Shown here piece after piece: positions 35,888 to 44,516 of a stretch of 64,000 nt of DNA (the first letter of the stretch is position 1; every line of letters begins with the position of its first letter). A program made the position numbers and the translations under genes. The stretch lies in NCBI RefSeq assembly GCF_028745735.1, contig NZ_JAQZSM010000009.1, forward strand, positions 62,001-126,000, written 5' to 3'. The DNA comes from Roseinatronobacter alkalisoli. GTDB lineage: Bacteria; Pseudomonadota; Alphaproteobacteria; Rhodobacterales; Rhodobacteraceae. Under the pieces are notes generated by a model, which had not been told where the DNA came from, searched no databases, and was given only the letters and a program-made list of their open reading frames with translations.

Positions 35888-37528
35888 CTAACGCTGGCTA
35901 CAGGCCCAATCGGGTGCCATGCTGGGGGCCAGGTTTTCGGGGGCCAGGCATCTGCCAAGGATGTGATCGGCAATCTTTTCCCCGACCATGATCGATGGCG
36001 CGTTCAGGTTCCCGTTCGGAATGCGCGGAAAAACCGAGCTATCCGCAACCCGCAGCCCCTGTACGCCAATGACACGGCCCTGCGGGTCCACCACCGCAAG
36101 CGGATCGTCAGCTTTGCCCATGCGCGCGGTGCCACAAGGATGATACGCACTTTCGACATGCTCGCGGATGAAATCATCCAGGCCCGCGTCCTCGCTCACC
36201 TGCGCGCCGGGCTGAATCTCGTGGCGCAGATAGGGTTCGAATGCCGCCTGCCCCATGATTTCGCGCGTCAGCCGGATGCAACTGCGGAACTCCGTCCAGT
36301 CGTCCGGATGGCTCATGTAATTGAAACACACGCGCGGGGTATCCTGCGGGCGCGAGGAGCGCAGCTTCACCCAACCACGGCTTTTGGACCGCATCGGGCC
36401 GACATGGGTCTGGAAACCATGCCCTTCGGCCACGGCCTTGCCGTCATAGCGCACGGCAATCGGCAGGAAATGATACTGGATATCGGGGTAATCGATCCCC
36501 GCGCGCGACCTGATGAAGGCACAGGCCTCGAACTGGTTCGACGCGCCCGGTCCCTTGCGCGTGAACAGCCATCGCGCACCCACCCATGCCTTGCCTGGCA
36601 GCGACCAGTATTTGTAAAGCGTGATCGGCTGGGTCGCGGCATATTGCAGATAGAGTTCCAGATGGTCCTGCAGGTTCTGCCCCACGCCGGGGCGGTCCGC
36701 GCGCGGCGCAATATCATGTTCAGCCAGATGTGCTGCGGGGCCTATTCCCGACAACATCAGCAATTTCGGGGTGTTGATGCTGGATGCGGCCAGAACAACC
36801 TCTGCGCGCGCATGCAGAATGCGCCCATCAATCAGCCTGACGCCGGTTGCGCGTTGATCGTCGCTGAACAACACCTGCGCAACCTCGCCGCGCACCAGCC
36901 GCGCCCGCCCGGTTGCCAGCGCGGGGCGCAGATAGGCATCCGCCGCCGACCAGCGCTGCCCGCGCCAGATCGTGGCTTCCATTGTGCCAAAACCTTCCTG
37001 CGCGGCACCGTTATAATCGTCGGTCAGCGGATAGCCTGCCTGCTGCCCGGCGGTCACAAAGGCGTCGAACAAAGGATTTTCGCGTGCGCCGCGTGTCACA
37101 TGCAGCGGACCACCAGTGCCGCGCCATGGCGAGGGGGCACTGCCATGCCAGTTTTCCATACGCTTGAAATAGGGCAGCACATCGGCATAACCCCAGCCGC
37201 TGGCGCCACTCTCGGCCCAATGGTCAAAATCTTTTGCGTGGCCTCGGACATAGACCATGCCATTGATGCTGGACGACCCCCCGATCACCCGCCCGCGCGG
37301 GCAGGCCAGAACCCGTCCGCCCAGATGCGGCTCCGGTTCGGTCCGGTAGCCCCAGTCATAGCGGCGCATGTTCATGGGATAGGACAACGCGCCCGGCATC
37401 CGGATGAAGGGGCCAATATCGCTGCCCCCCGCTTCGACAATCAGCACAGAACGCCCGGCTTCAGCCAGTCGCAGCGCAACGGCTGATCCACCGGACCCCG
37501 CGCCCACAATGATGTAATCAGCATCCAT
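35888..37528 (-). CDS. betA: Choline dehydrogenase
   Basis: FAD-dependent GMC oxidoreductase converting choline to betaine aldehyde, and partly on to betaine; membrane-associated in other bacteria. The 546 residues open with the ADP-binding fold [24 protein letters not shown] signatures are [21 protein letters not shown] and [18 protein letters not shown]. The active-site His lies in [13 protein letters not shown]. The C-terminus carries a short extra tail ([15 protein letters not shown]). It follows betB after 111 bases containing two hairpins. Operon betI-betB-betA. Confidence 0.95.
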   Translation of the reverse strand: MDADYIIVGAGSGGSAVALRLAEAGRSVLIVEAGGSDIGPFIRMPGALSYPMNMRRYDWGYRTEPEPHLGGRVLACPRGRVIGGSSSINGMVYVRGHAKDFDHWAESGASGWGYADVLPYFKRMENWHGSAPSPWRGTGGPLHVTRGARENPLFDAFVTAGQQAGYPLTDDYNGAAQEGFGTMEATIWRGQRWSAADAYLRPALATGRARLVRGEVAQVLFSDDQRATGVRLIDGRILHARAEVVLAASSINTPKLLMLSGIGPAAHLAEHDIAPRADRPGVGQNLQDHLELYLQYAATQPITLYKYWSLPGKAWVGARWLFTRKGPGASNQFEACAFIRSRAGIDYPDIQYHFLPIAVRYDGKAVAEGHGFQTHVGPMRSKSRGWVKLRSSRPQDTPRVCFNYMSHPDDWTEFRSCIRLTREIMGQAAFEPYLRHEIQPGAQVSEDAGLDDFIREHVESAYHPCGTARMGKADDPLAVVDPQGRVIGVQGLRVADSSVFPRIPNGNLNAPSIMVGEKIADHILGRCLAPENLAPSMAPDWACSQR

Positions 37529-37559
37529 GTTCGTCTACCCCGTCAGCGGCATTGCGCCT

Positions 37560-37612
37560 GCGCGCCGACAGGCGCGCCAATGAAAATCGTGTCGCGCGCC
37601 CTTGGGCGCGCG
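37560..37612 (-). other. Tandem GC hairpins between betB and betA
   Basis: GCGCGCC-GACA-GGCGCGC at 37560-37577 and CGCGCGCCC-TT-GGGCGCGCG at 37593-37612, both perfect. They occupy the 111-base intercistronic gap and lack T runs, so RNA processing or reduced read-through into betA is plausible. Confidence 0.55.
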
Positions 37613-37639
37613 TCCGCAAGGTCAGGCCAGGCGGCACGG

Positions 37640-39091
37640 TCAATAAGGTGCATCGACATCGCCCAACCCCAGATAGACTGATTTGACACGTGTATAATGC
37701 TCCAGTGCGGCATGGCCGTTTTCACGCCCCACCCCGCTGGCCTTGACCCCGCCAAAGGGCATTTCAACCGGGGTCAGGTTATAGGCATTCACCCAGACAA
37801 TGCCTGCCTGCACGGCGCCTGCGACCCTGTGCGCCCGCGCCAGATCGCGGGTGAACACCCCTGCCGCCAGCCCGTATTCAGTGGCATTTGCCCGCGCGAC
37901 GACATCTGCCTCATCAGTGAAATCCAGCACCGACATGACAGGGCCAAAGATTTCTTCGCGCGCCAATGCCATGTCATCGCGGACATCGGCAAAAACCGTG
38001 GGCTGCACGAAACAGCCGCTTGTCCCATGGCGCGCGCCGCCACAGACCAGCCGCGCGCCCGCGTCAATACCGCCCGCGATATGACCCAGCACCTTGTGCA
38101 TCTGCGCATCCGACACCAGCGGTCCCATCTGTGTCGCCTCATCCAGCGGGTCACCCAGCCGGATCCGGTTGGTGCGCGCGGCCAGCCGGTCCAGAAACGC
38201 CGCCTTTATGTCCTGATGCACAAAGACCCGGGTACCGTTGGAACAGACCTGCCCCGCCGAATAGAAATTGGCCATGATCGCCGCGCTGACCGCATTTTCC
38301 AGATCCGCATCGTCAAAGATGATCAATGGTGATTTGCCACCCAGTTCCATGGTCACGGCGCGCATACCTTCGGCGGCAGCGGCATAAACCTTGCGCCCGG
38401 TGGGCACCGACCCTGTCAGCGACACTTTGGCCACGCGCGGATCAGTGATCAGCCCCGCGCCCACTGCGCCGCGCCCCTGCACCACGTTGAACAGCCCCGC
38501 AGGCAGGCCCGCCTCATGCAGGATTTCGGCCAGTGCCAGCGCGCTTAGCGGCGTCACGTCTGACGGTTTGAACACCACCGCATTGCCGAAGGCCAGCGCG
38601 GGTGCCGCCTTCCAGCAGGCAATCTGGATCGGGTAGTTCCACGCGCCAATACCCACGCAGACCCCCAGCGCCTCGCGCAGGGTATAGGCCATATCGCCGC
38701 CCAGCGCGATGGTCTGGCCAGTCACAGTGGGCGCAAAGCCTGCGTAATATTCAAACGCATCCGCGCCCGATGCCGCATCCGCGACCAGCGTTTCCTGCAG
38801 CGGTTTGCCAGTGTCGAGTGTTTCGAGAACCGACAGATCATGGTTGCGCGCGCGCAATATCATCGCCGCGCGATGCAGGATACGGCCCCGTTCCACCGGG
38901 GCCAGCGCCGCCCATGCGGGCTGAGCCTGCTGCGCGGCGCTCAGCGCGCGCGACATGATGTCAGGGGTCGCTTCATGCAGGCGCGCGATCACCTCTCCCG
39001 TGGCGGGATGGATGCTGTCGAGCACCGCGCCGCTTGTGTCCTCAATCCATTCACCTGCAATGAAATGGCTGGCTTTCGGTTGTGCTTTCAT
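37640..39091 (-). CDS. betB: Betaine aldehyde dehydrogenase
   Basis: NAD(P)-dependent aldehyde dehydrogenase oxidising betaine aldehyde to glycine betaine in the cytoplasm. The 483 residues show [23 protein letters not shown], the NAD-binding [13 protein letters not shown], the active-site Glu in [13 protein letters not shown] and the catalytic Cys in [31 protein letters not shown] is near the end. Two adjacent ATGs (39094, 39091) overlap the betI stop; the second is better spaced from AGAGG. Coupled to betI. Confidence 0.95.
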   Translation of the reverse strand: MKAQPKASHFIAGEWIEDTSGAVLDSIHPATGEVIARLHEATPDIMSRALSAAQQAQPAWAALAPVERGRILHRAAMILRARNHDLSVLETLDTGKPLQETLVADAASGADAFEYYAGFAPTVTGQTIALGGDMAYTLREALGVCVGIGAWNYPIQIACWKAAPALAFGNAVVFKPSDVTPLSALALAEILHEAGLPAGLFNVVQGRGAVGAGLITDPRVAKVSLTGSVPTGRKVYAAAAEGMRAVTMELGGKSPLIIFDDADLENAVSAAIMANFYSAGQVCSNGTRVFVHQDIKAAFLDRLAARTNRIRLGDPLDEATQMGPLVSDAQMHKVLGHIAGGIDAGARLVCGGARHGTSGCFVQPTVFADVRDDMALAREEIFGPVMSVLDFTDEADVVARANATEYGLAAGVFTRDLARAHRVAGAVQAGIVWVNAYNLTPVEMPFGGVKASGVGRENGHAALEHYTRVKSVYLGLGDVDAPY

Positions 39092-39675
39092 CATGCCCTC
39101 TTGTTCAGGGCGGCGCGCAGCCAGCCCGTGACCTGTTGTTCGGCGCGCGCGCCATTGGGTTCGCCCTGACCCAGCGCTTCGCGCAGGTAAACGCCATCGA
39201 TCATGGCCGCCACCGCTTCGGCCATATCCGCCGCAGTTCCCGTCCCCGCAAGCGGGCGCAGGGCATGGCGCAGATTGCTGCGCAGGCGTTGCTGATAAAT
39301 GCGCAGCAGGCGCGCGGCCTGCGTATTGCGCTGTGCCATCACATAGAAATTCAGCCATGCCGACACGGCGTCCCGGCGGAAATTACTGCCACTGAACGAC
39401 ACCCGGATCAGCGCCTGCAAGCGTTGCTCCGGTCCCTGCGCCATGACCAGCGCGCCGCGCATTTCCGCGCCATAGACCGCAAGAATATGACGCATCGCCG
39501 CCAAAAACATCTGCTCTTTGGACCCGAAATAGTGGTGCGCCAGCGCCGATGACATGCCCGCGCGCCGCGCAATCCGGCTGACTGTGACCTCCAGCGCGCC
39601 GGTTGCGCCAATCTCGGCAATTGCTGCCTTGATCAGTGCGTCGCGCCTGATAGGCTCCATTCCAAGCTTCGGCAT
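39091..39675 (-). CDS. betI: Choline-responsive TetR-family repressor
   Basis: Represses bet genes and releases DNA when choline is present. The helix-turn-helix is [31 protein letters not shown] (about 31-60). The C-terminal ligand domain follows BetI pattern ([29 protein letters not shown]). The 194 residues begin [14 protein letters not shown]. The ATG at 39675 is favoured over a TTG 6 bases earlier. It overlaps betB and is divergent from choX, with a palindromic operator between. Confidence 0.93.
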   Translation of the reverse strand: MPKLGMEPIRRDALIKAAIAEIGATGALEVTVSRIARRAGMSSALAHHYFGSKEQMFLAAMRHILAVYGAEMRGALVMAQGPEQRLQALIRVSFSGSNFRRDAVSAWLNFYVMAQRNTQAARLLRIYQQRLRSNLRHALRPLAGTGTAADMAEAVAAMIDGVYLREALGQGEPNGARAEQQVTGWLRAALNKRA

Positions 39676-39735
39676 GGTCAATCCTTGCGTATTCAGTTCA
39701 TATTTTCGGTTGCAAGATGACTAGCTTATTGTTTA

Positions 39736-39751
39736 TTGATTGGTCAATCAA
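39736..39751. promoter_or_regulatory. Predicted BetI operator between betI and choX
   Basis: TTGATTG-GT-CAATCAA is a 16-base inverted repeat with 7-bp perfect arms, in the 104-base divergent region. Position and TetR-like symmetry make it the best candidate for choline-controlled repression of both betIBA and choXWV. Confidence 0.65.
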
Positions 39752-39779
39752 GAAAAACTCAAAACCGGGAGAGATGCCT

Positions 39780-40706
39780 ATGACCCTTCGTCTGACAACA
39801 TTCGCCGCCGCCGCAACATTTGCCGCAGCGCCCGCTTTCGCAACCTGCGACCAGATCACATTTTCCGATGTGGGCTGGACCGACATCACCGCCACCACCG
39901 CTGTTGCAACCACCCTGCTGGACGCGCTTGGCTATGACACCACCACATTGGTCCTGTCGGTGCCCGTCACCTATACATCCATGGCCAATGGCGATGTGGA
40001 TGTGTTCCTTGGCAACTGGATGCCCACGATGGAAGCAGACATCGCCCCCTATCGCGACGCGGGCAGCGTGGACACTGTGCGCCGCAATCTGGCCGGTGCG
40101 AAATACACGCTGGCCACCAATGCCGCAGGCGCGGCCCTTGGGATCACGGATTTCGCCGGTATTGCCGCGCAGGCCGATGCGCTGGAAAACCGCATCTACG
40201 GGATTGAACCGGGCAATGACGGCAACCGCCTGATTCTGGACATGATCGAAGCCGATGCCTTCGGCCTGTCGGGGTTTGAAGTGGTCGAAAGTTCGGAGCA
40301 AGGCATGCTGGCGCAGGTCGCCCGCGCCGACCGCCGCGACGAGCCTGTCGTCTTTCTGGGGTGGGAGCCGCACCCGATGAATGCCAATTTCGACCTGACC
40401 TATCTGGCCGGGGGTGATGACTGGTTCGGCCCTGATTTCGGCGGTGCAGAAGTCTATACCAACACCCGCGCCGGTCTGGCCGCGGAATGCCCCAATCTGG
40501 GCCAGTTCCTGAACAATCTGGAATTCACCCTTGCGCTGGAAAACGAAATCATGGGCGCCATCCTGAATGACGGCACCACCCCGGAAGATGCCGCACATGC
40601 CTGGCTGTCGGCCAATCGTGATGCGATCACGCCATGGCTGGACGGGGTAACCACCCGCGACGGTGGCGACGCGCTGGAAGCTGTGCTGTCCGCACTGGAC
40701 GGCTGA
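39780..40706 (+). CDS. choX: Choline ABC transporter substrate-binding protein
   Basis: Periplasmic receptor for choline uptake. The signal peptide RLTTFAAAATFAAAPAFA precedes mature TCDQITFSDVGWTDITATTA, typical of ChoX/OpuAC proteins. ATGs occur at 39774 and 39780; the second has GGAG at better spacing and gives 308 residues. VFLGNWMPTMEADIAPY and FLGWEPHPMN supply the aromatic residues that usually box quaternary amines. First of choX-choW-choV, followed by a stable hairpin. Confidence 0.93.
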   Translation: MTLRLTTFAAAATFAAAPAFATCDQITFSDVGWTDITATTAVATTLLDALGYDTTTLVLSVPVTYTSMANGDVDVFLGNWMPTMEADIAPYRDAGSVDTVRRNLAGAKYTLATNAAGAALGITDFAGIAAQADALENRIYGIEPGNDGNRLILDMIEADAFGLSGFEVVESSEQGMLAQVARADRRDEPVVFLGWEPHPMNANFDLTYLAGGDDWFGPDFGGAEVYTNTRAGLAAECPNLGQFLNNLEFTLALENEIMGAILNDGTTPEDAAHAWLSANRDAITPWLDGVTTRDGGDALEAVLSALDG

Positions 40707-40717
40707 CGCACAAGGCA

Positions 40718-40741
40718 GGCCCCGATTCACCGGTCGGGGCC
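40718..40741 (+). other. Hairpin between choX and choW
   Basis: GGCCCCGA / TCGGGGCC with an 8-base loop, 11 bases after the choX stop and 53 bases before choW. It is the same arrangement as the palindrome behind the PotD-type gene and probably sets higher receptor than permease levels. Confidence 0.6.
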
Positions 40742-40794
40742 GGTTTGCGTGCCGGACCTGATCCGGAGCTATTTGCCAGAACTGGAGCAGCAGC

Positions 40795-41646
40795 GTGAGC
40801 GACATTTTCACCAAACCCGTCACCGATGCGAAAATCCCTGTCGGGCGCAGCGTCGCAGCCGCCTTTGACTGGCTTCAGGATACGTTCATCACCGCCTTTG
40901 ACGGGCTGGAAGCCGCCCTGCGCAGCATCATCGGCCTGCTGGCCACCATGTTGCAGACCCCGCACCCCTTTGCCGTGATCGCGGGGTTTTGTGCCGTGAC
41001 TTGGGTGTTACAGCGCCGCCTTGTGCCGGTGCTGATTGTCGCGGCCTGTATGCTGTTTGCCCTTAATCAGGGGTATTGGGTGCTGACCATGCAAACCCTG
41101 ACTCTGGTGCTGGCATCCTGCATTGTCTGTATGGGGGTTGGTGTGCCCGTCGGCATTTATTCCGCGCATCACCCACGGTTCTACCGTATGCTGACCCCGG
41201 TTCTGGACCTGATGCAAACGCTGCCGGTATTTGTGTATCTGATCCCCGTGCTGGTGTTGTTCGGGCTGGGCATGGTGCCGGGGCTGGTGGCCACAGTGAT
41301 ATTTGCCATGCCTGCGGCCATCCGGTTGACGGAACTTGGCATCCGCTCCACCCCCAAGGCGCTGAATGAAGCGGCCACTGCCTTCGGGGCGACCACGGGC
41401 CAGCGCATACGCAAGGTTGAACTGCCCTATGCCTTTCCGCAGATCATGGCGGGGTTGAACCAGACCATCATGCTGTCGCTGTCCATGGTCGTCATCGCCG
41501 GGCTGGTCGGGGCGCCGGGGCTGGGTGTTCCGATTGTGCGCGCCCTGAACACAGTCAATGCCGCATTAGGGTTCGAGGCAGGCGCGGTCATTGTCGCCGT
41601 TGCCATCATGCTGGACCGCATGCTGCGCGTGGAGGTGAAACCATGA
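40795..41646 (+). CDS. choW: Choline ABC transporter permease
   Basis: Integral membrane subunit. The 283 residues have about six helices (for example TLVLASCIVCMGVGVPVGIYS, MQTLPVFVYLIPVLVLFGLGMVPG). An ATPase-contact loop is LNEAATAFGATTGQRIRKVELPYAFPQIMAG. This is the ProW/OpuAB subclass. It starts with GTG at 40795, with GGAG ahead, and overlaps choV by ATGA. Confidence 0.93.
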   Translation: MSDIFTKPVTDAKIPVGRSVAAAFDWLQDTFITAFDGLEAALRSIIGLLATMLQTPHPFAVIAGFCAVTWVLQRRLVPVLIVAACMLFALNQGYWVLTMQTLTLVLASCIVCMGVGVPVGIYSAHHPRFYRMLTPVLDLMQTLPVFVYLIPVLVLFGLGMVPGLVATVIFAMPAAIRLTELGIRSTPKALNEAATAFGATTGQRIRKVELPYAFPQIMAGLNQTIMLSLSMVVIAGLVGAPGLGVPIVRALNTVNAALGFEAGAVIVAVAIMLDRMLRVEVKP

Positions 41647-42683
41647 CCGACCCCGCCATCCGTTTCCGCAATGTCTCCATCGTTTTCGGCAAGAATCCTT
41701 ATAAGGCAATTCCGCTGATGGAAACCGGCCAGAGCCGCGATGACATCAAACAGGCCACGGGCCAGGTGCTGGGCGTACATGACTGCACGCTTGATGTCGG
41801 ACATGGTGAAATTGTCGTTCTGATGGGCCTGTCGGGGTCCGGAAAATCAACGCTGCTGCGCGCGGTCAACGGGCTGAACCCCGTTGTTCAGGGCGATGTG
41901 CTGGTCCATGACGGGGTGGGGCTGGTCAGCGTGCCAAAGGCCAACCGCGCCAGCCTGCGCCGCCTGCGCACGCGCAATGTTGCGATGGTATTTCAGCAAT
42001 TCGGCCTGTTGCCATGGCGCAGCGTGCGCGAGAATGTGGGTTTTGGGCTGGAACTGGCCGGCGTGGCGCGGCGCGACCGGCGCGACAAGATCGCTGAACA
42101 GCTGGAACTTGTGGGCCTGTCGCAATGGGCCGATCAGCCCGTCAGCGCGCTGTCGGGCGGCATGCAGCAACGTGTGGGGCTGGCGCGCGCCTTTGCCACA
42201 GATGCGCCGATCCTGCTGATGGATGAACCCTTTTCCGCGCTGGACCCGCTGATCCGCGCGAAATTGCAGGATGAGCTTCTGGAATTGCAGCAACGCCTGA
42301 AACGCACCATCCTGTTTGTCAGCCATGATCTGGACGAGGCCTTCAAACTGGGCAACCGGATTGCCATTCTGGAAGGTGGCAGAATGGTCCAGTGTGGCAC
42401 CCCGGCGCAGATATATTCAAACCCCATCAGCCCCTATGTCGCGGAATTCGTCGCCAATATGAACCCGCTTCAGGTACTCTGTGCCCGCGATGCACTGGCG
42501 CAGGGCAGCGTGCCGGGGGCAATCGGCACGGTAGATGCGGATATGCCGGTGCTGGCGCTGATGGACCGGATGACCACGCGCACCACCTGCCTTGCGGTGC
42601 AGGATGGAGACCAGACCCTTGGATATGTCACACCGCAATCCATTCTGACCGCACTGACCGCAAAACGTGGTGTCATGCACTGA
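41643..42683 (+). CDS. choV: Choline ABC transporter ATPase
   Basis: Energises choline import. The 346 residues hold Walker [12 protein letters not shown] (about 62-72), the Q loop VFQQFGLLPWRSV, the signature ALSGGMQQRVGLARAF, Walker B ILLMDEPFSALD and switch FVSHDLDEAF. The N-terminal FGKNPYKAIPLMETGQSRDDI is typical of ProV-like proteins. The C-terminal CBS-like region is short (about 280-346). The gene overlaps choW by 4 bases. A repeat copy begins about 50 bases after its stop. Confidence 0.93.
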   Translation: MTDPAIRFRNVSIVFGKNPYKAIPLMETGQSRDDIKQATGQVLGVHDCTLDVGHGEIVVLMGLSGSGKSTLLRAVNGLNPVVQGDVLVHDGVGLVSVPKANRASLRRLRTRNVAMVFQQFGLLPWRSVRENVGFGLELAGVARRDRRDKIAEQLELVGLSQWADQPVSALSGGMQQRVGLARAFATDAPILLMDEPFSALDPLIRAKLQDELLELQQRLKRTILFVSHDLDEAFKLGNRIAILEGGRMVQCGTPAQIYSNPISPYVAEFVANMNPLQVLCARDALAQGSVPGAIGTVDADMPVLALMDRMTTRTTCLAVQDGDQTLGYVTPQSILTALTAKRGVMH

Positions 42684-42734
42684 CGCGGCGCGCGCTTTTG
42701 TGGCCTGAAGGGGACATTGATGCTTGGATCAAAC

Positions 42735-42861
42735 CCCCGCAATCGGCGGGCCGGGGTCTGCCGGTCCGGCGTTTGAGAAGTTCACTTTATGCAGGCGGCA
42801 CAATCCTGAGTTCATAAGCTTGGCGTGACATCAACGAAACCGGCAGGCCGCGGGACGGCCC
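42735..42861 (+). repeat. Dispersed repeat, copy 3 (3' end cut at a stop codon)
   Basis: The left arm CCGGGGTCTGCCGGTCCGGC, core TTCACTTTATGCAGGCGGCA and start of the right arm CCGGCAGGCCGCGGGACGGC are well conserved. It then stops exactly where the convergent transglycosylase stop codon begins, losing about 45 bases of right arm and tail. The gap is 178 bases. Confidence 0.85.
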
Positions 42862-43734
42862 CTACCCTGCACGCCCGATATGGAACACGCAGCCATCGCT
42901 GGGCAGTTCGGGCAATGTGGCGCATAAGCCCCGCGCCACCAGCCAGGATGCCAGCACCTTTGGTACATAATCGCGGGTTTCGGCATAGGGGGGAACGCCC
43001 GCATTGCGCCGCACGGCCCCTTCGCCTGCGTTATAACCCGCCAGCGCCAGCACGATGTCATTGTCGAAATGCCCCAGCAGCCAGTTAAGGTATGCGACCC
43101 CGCCGCGGATATTCTGGCCGGTGTCAAACGCATCCGTCACGGAAAACCGCGCCGCTGTGGCGGGGATCAGTTGCATCAGCCCCTGTGCGCCCGCATGGCT
43201 GATGGCATCGGCGCGGCCCGCTGATTCAACCGCGATGACCGCCAGCACCAGCGCGGGCGACACATTCGTTCCGACCGTGGCGCGCAGAATATCCGGACCA
43301 TAGGCCTGCGCAACTTCCTGCAGGAACTGCAGGCGCGGCACCGGCACATCGCGCCCGGCGGGCGGGGCGTTCAGCGCCGACATCGCCGACAGGAACCGCC
43401 CCTGTTTGTCGTCAATTGCGGGCGACACGCTGTCCCAGAACCAAGCAAGGCTGGATGCGGGCGCGGGTGCTGGCCCCTCTCGGTCAGTCCGCGCCATGGA
43501 TTGCGGGCTGGGGCGGGCGGCCATGAAGCGCGCCTGTTCTTCGGGGTCGATCTGCACAGTAATGCGCGGGCCGGTGCCCGCCCCCGGCACAACACGCCGG
43601 AAGGTGAAATCATTGCCCTGGGCCATAGTGTTTTCCTGGGCCGGACTGGTTTGCGGGGCCACCACCAGTGCCGCGCCCAACAGCAATGACGCGGCCCATG
43701 GGGCCAGTGGGCGCGAAGGCGCGATTTTCGACAT
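42862..43734 (-). CDS. Lytic transglycosylase (SLT/GH23 family)
   Basis: Cleaves the MurNAc-GlcNAc bond, forming 1,6-anhydroMurNAc. The 290 residues start with a signal peptide (PWAASLLLGAALVVAPQTSPAQ). A linker leads to the SLT domain from about residue 155: catalytic Glu in LVLAVIAVESAGRADAISHAGAQGLMQLIPATA, then GVAYLNWLLGHFDNDIVLALAGYNAGEGAV. It lies between choV and the Flp/Tad locus on the opposite strand. A pilus- or flagellum-related role is possible but unproven. Its stop codon abuts a repeat copy. Confidence 0.92.
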   Translation of the reverse strand: MSKIAPSRPLAPWAASLLLGAALVVAPQTSPAQENTMAQGNDFTFRRVVPGAGTGPRITVQIDPEEQARFMAARPSPQSMARTDREGPAPAPASSLAWFWDSVSPAIDDKQGRFLSAMSALNAPPAGRDVPVPRLQFLQEVAQAYGPDILRATVGTNVSPALVLAVIAVESAGRADAISHAGAQGLMQLIPATAARFSVTDAFDTGQNIRGGVAYLNWLLGHFDNDIVLALAGYNAGEGAVRRNAGVPPYAETRDYVPKVLASWLVARGLCATLPELPSDGCVFHIGRAG

Positions 43735-44085
43735 CCGGTTTTACTGCTCTTTCACTTTTTTGCATCAATATGCCCTGAAAGCGGAAAATTTTCCAGTTCT
43801 TAAATTTTACCGGTTCTTTCCGGCATGGCTGCCCGCTGACACGCTGCCGCTGCTGTGGTGACGCCTGTAAAACAAGCTGTGCCTTCGGTTTTATGGCCCG
43901 CAAACCCGCCTGAAAGAAAATTAAAGAAAAATACACAAAACCCTGAAGGGTACGAAAATCGTACCTTTTCTGCCCAAATCAGAACACGATTCACTGGCTT
44001 ATTCATCCTCAGCCAAACGGTGAACGAAATGGTCTGAGTAACCGGTTCGGCAGAGTAGAAAACGTTCAAACCTGGAGAATATATT
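43735..44085. promoter_or_regulatory. Divergent control region between transglycosylase gene and flp
   Basis: 351 bases, AT-rich. GGAAAATTTTCC (43783-43794) is a perfect palindrome close to the transglycosylase start. GGTACGA-AAA-TCGTACC (43949-43965) is a perfect 7+7 inverted repeat 120 bases before flp, followed by TTTT. The second could be an operator or a leader attenuator of the pilus operon. No gene is seen. Confidence 0.55.
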
Positions 44086-44316
44086 ATGAAACTGTTCGCA
44101 AACATCAAAACCTTCGCTGCTGACGAATCCGGTGCTGTTACCGTGGATTGGGTCGTTCTGACCGCCGCCATCGTGGGCCTGGGCATTGCGGTTATCGCAT
44201 CGGTCCGCACCGGCACCAGCGATCTGGCCAGCACGATCGGCGGTGCACTGACGGGTGCCACAGTTGACGCAACCGGCGTTACGCTGGGCACCGGCGAAGA
44301 AGATGTCGACGGCTAA
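44086..44316 (+). CDS. flp: Flp-family pilin
   Basis: Major pilin candidate of the Tad pilus. The 76 residues have a basic leader (MKLFANIKTFAADESG), a processing site after Gly, then the hydrophobic helix AVTVDWVVLTAAIVGLGIAVIASV. In canonical Flp pilins the residues at +5 and +6 are Glu-Tyr; here they are Asp-Trp. The C-terminus is Gly/Thr-rich and acidic (GEEDVDG). GGAG precedes the ATG. A strong hairpin follows, suited to a highly expressed first gene. Confidence 0.85.
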   Translation: MKLFANIKTFAADESGAVTVDWVVLTAAIVGLGIAVIASVRTGTSDLASTIGGALTGATVDATGVTLGTGEEDVDG

Positions 44317-44346
44317 GCCTCACTGGCATCAAAAGAATTTCCTGTT

Positions 44347-44372
44347 CGCCGCGCATCACCGGATGCGCGGCG
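44347..44372 (+). terminator. Hairpin behind flp
   Basis: Perfect 11-bp arms CGCCGCGCATC / GATGCGCGGCG around ACCG, 30 bases after the flp stop, no T run. It should separate abundant pilin message from the assembly genes. Confidence 0.65.
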
Positions 44373-44516
44373 ACTTCCTGTGATGCCGCCGCCCCGCGTG
44401 CGCCATTCCCAAACTTGCCACAGTCGGGCCAATAAGGTGCCGCAGTTTCGTGGGATATTCGGCTGTAATGGTAAATCCCTGTCAGGGGATCTTCGTAGTA
44501 CGTAAGGAAACACGCT

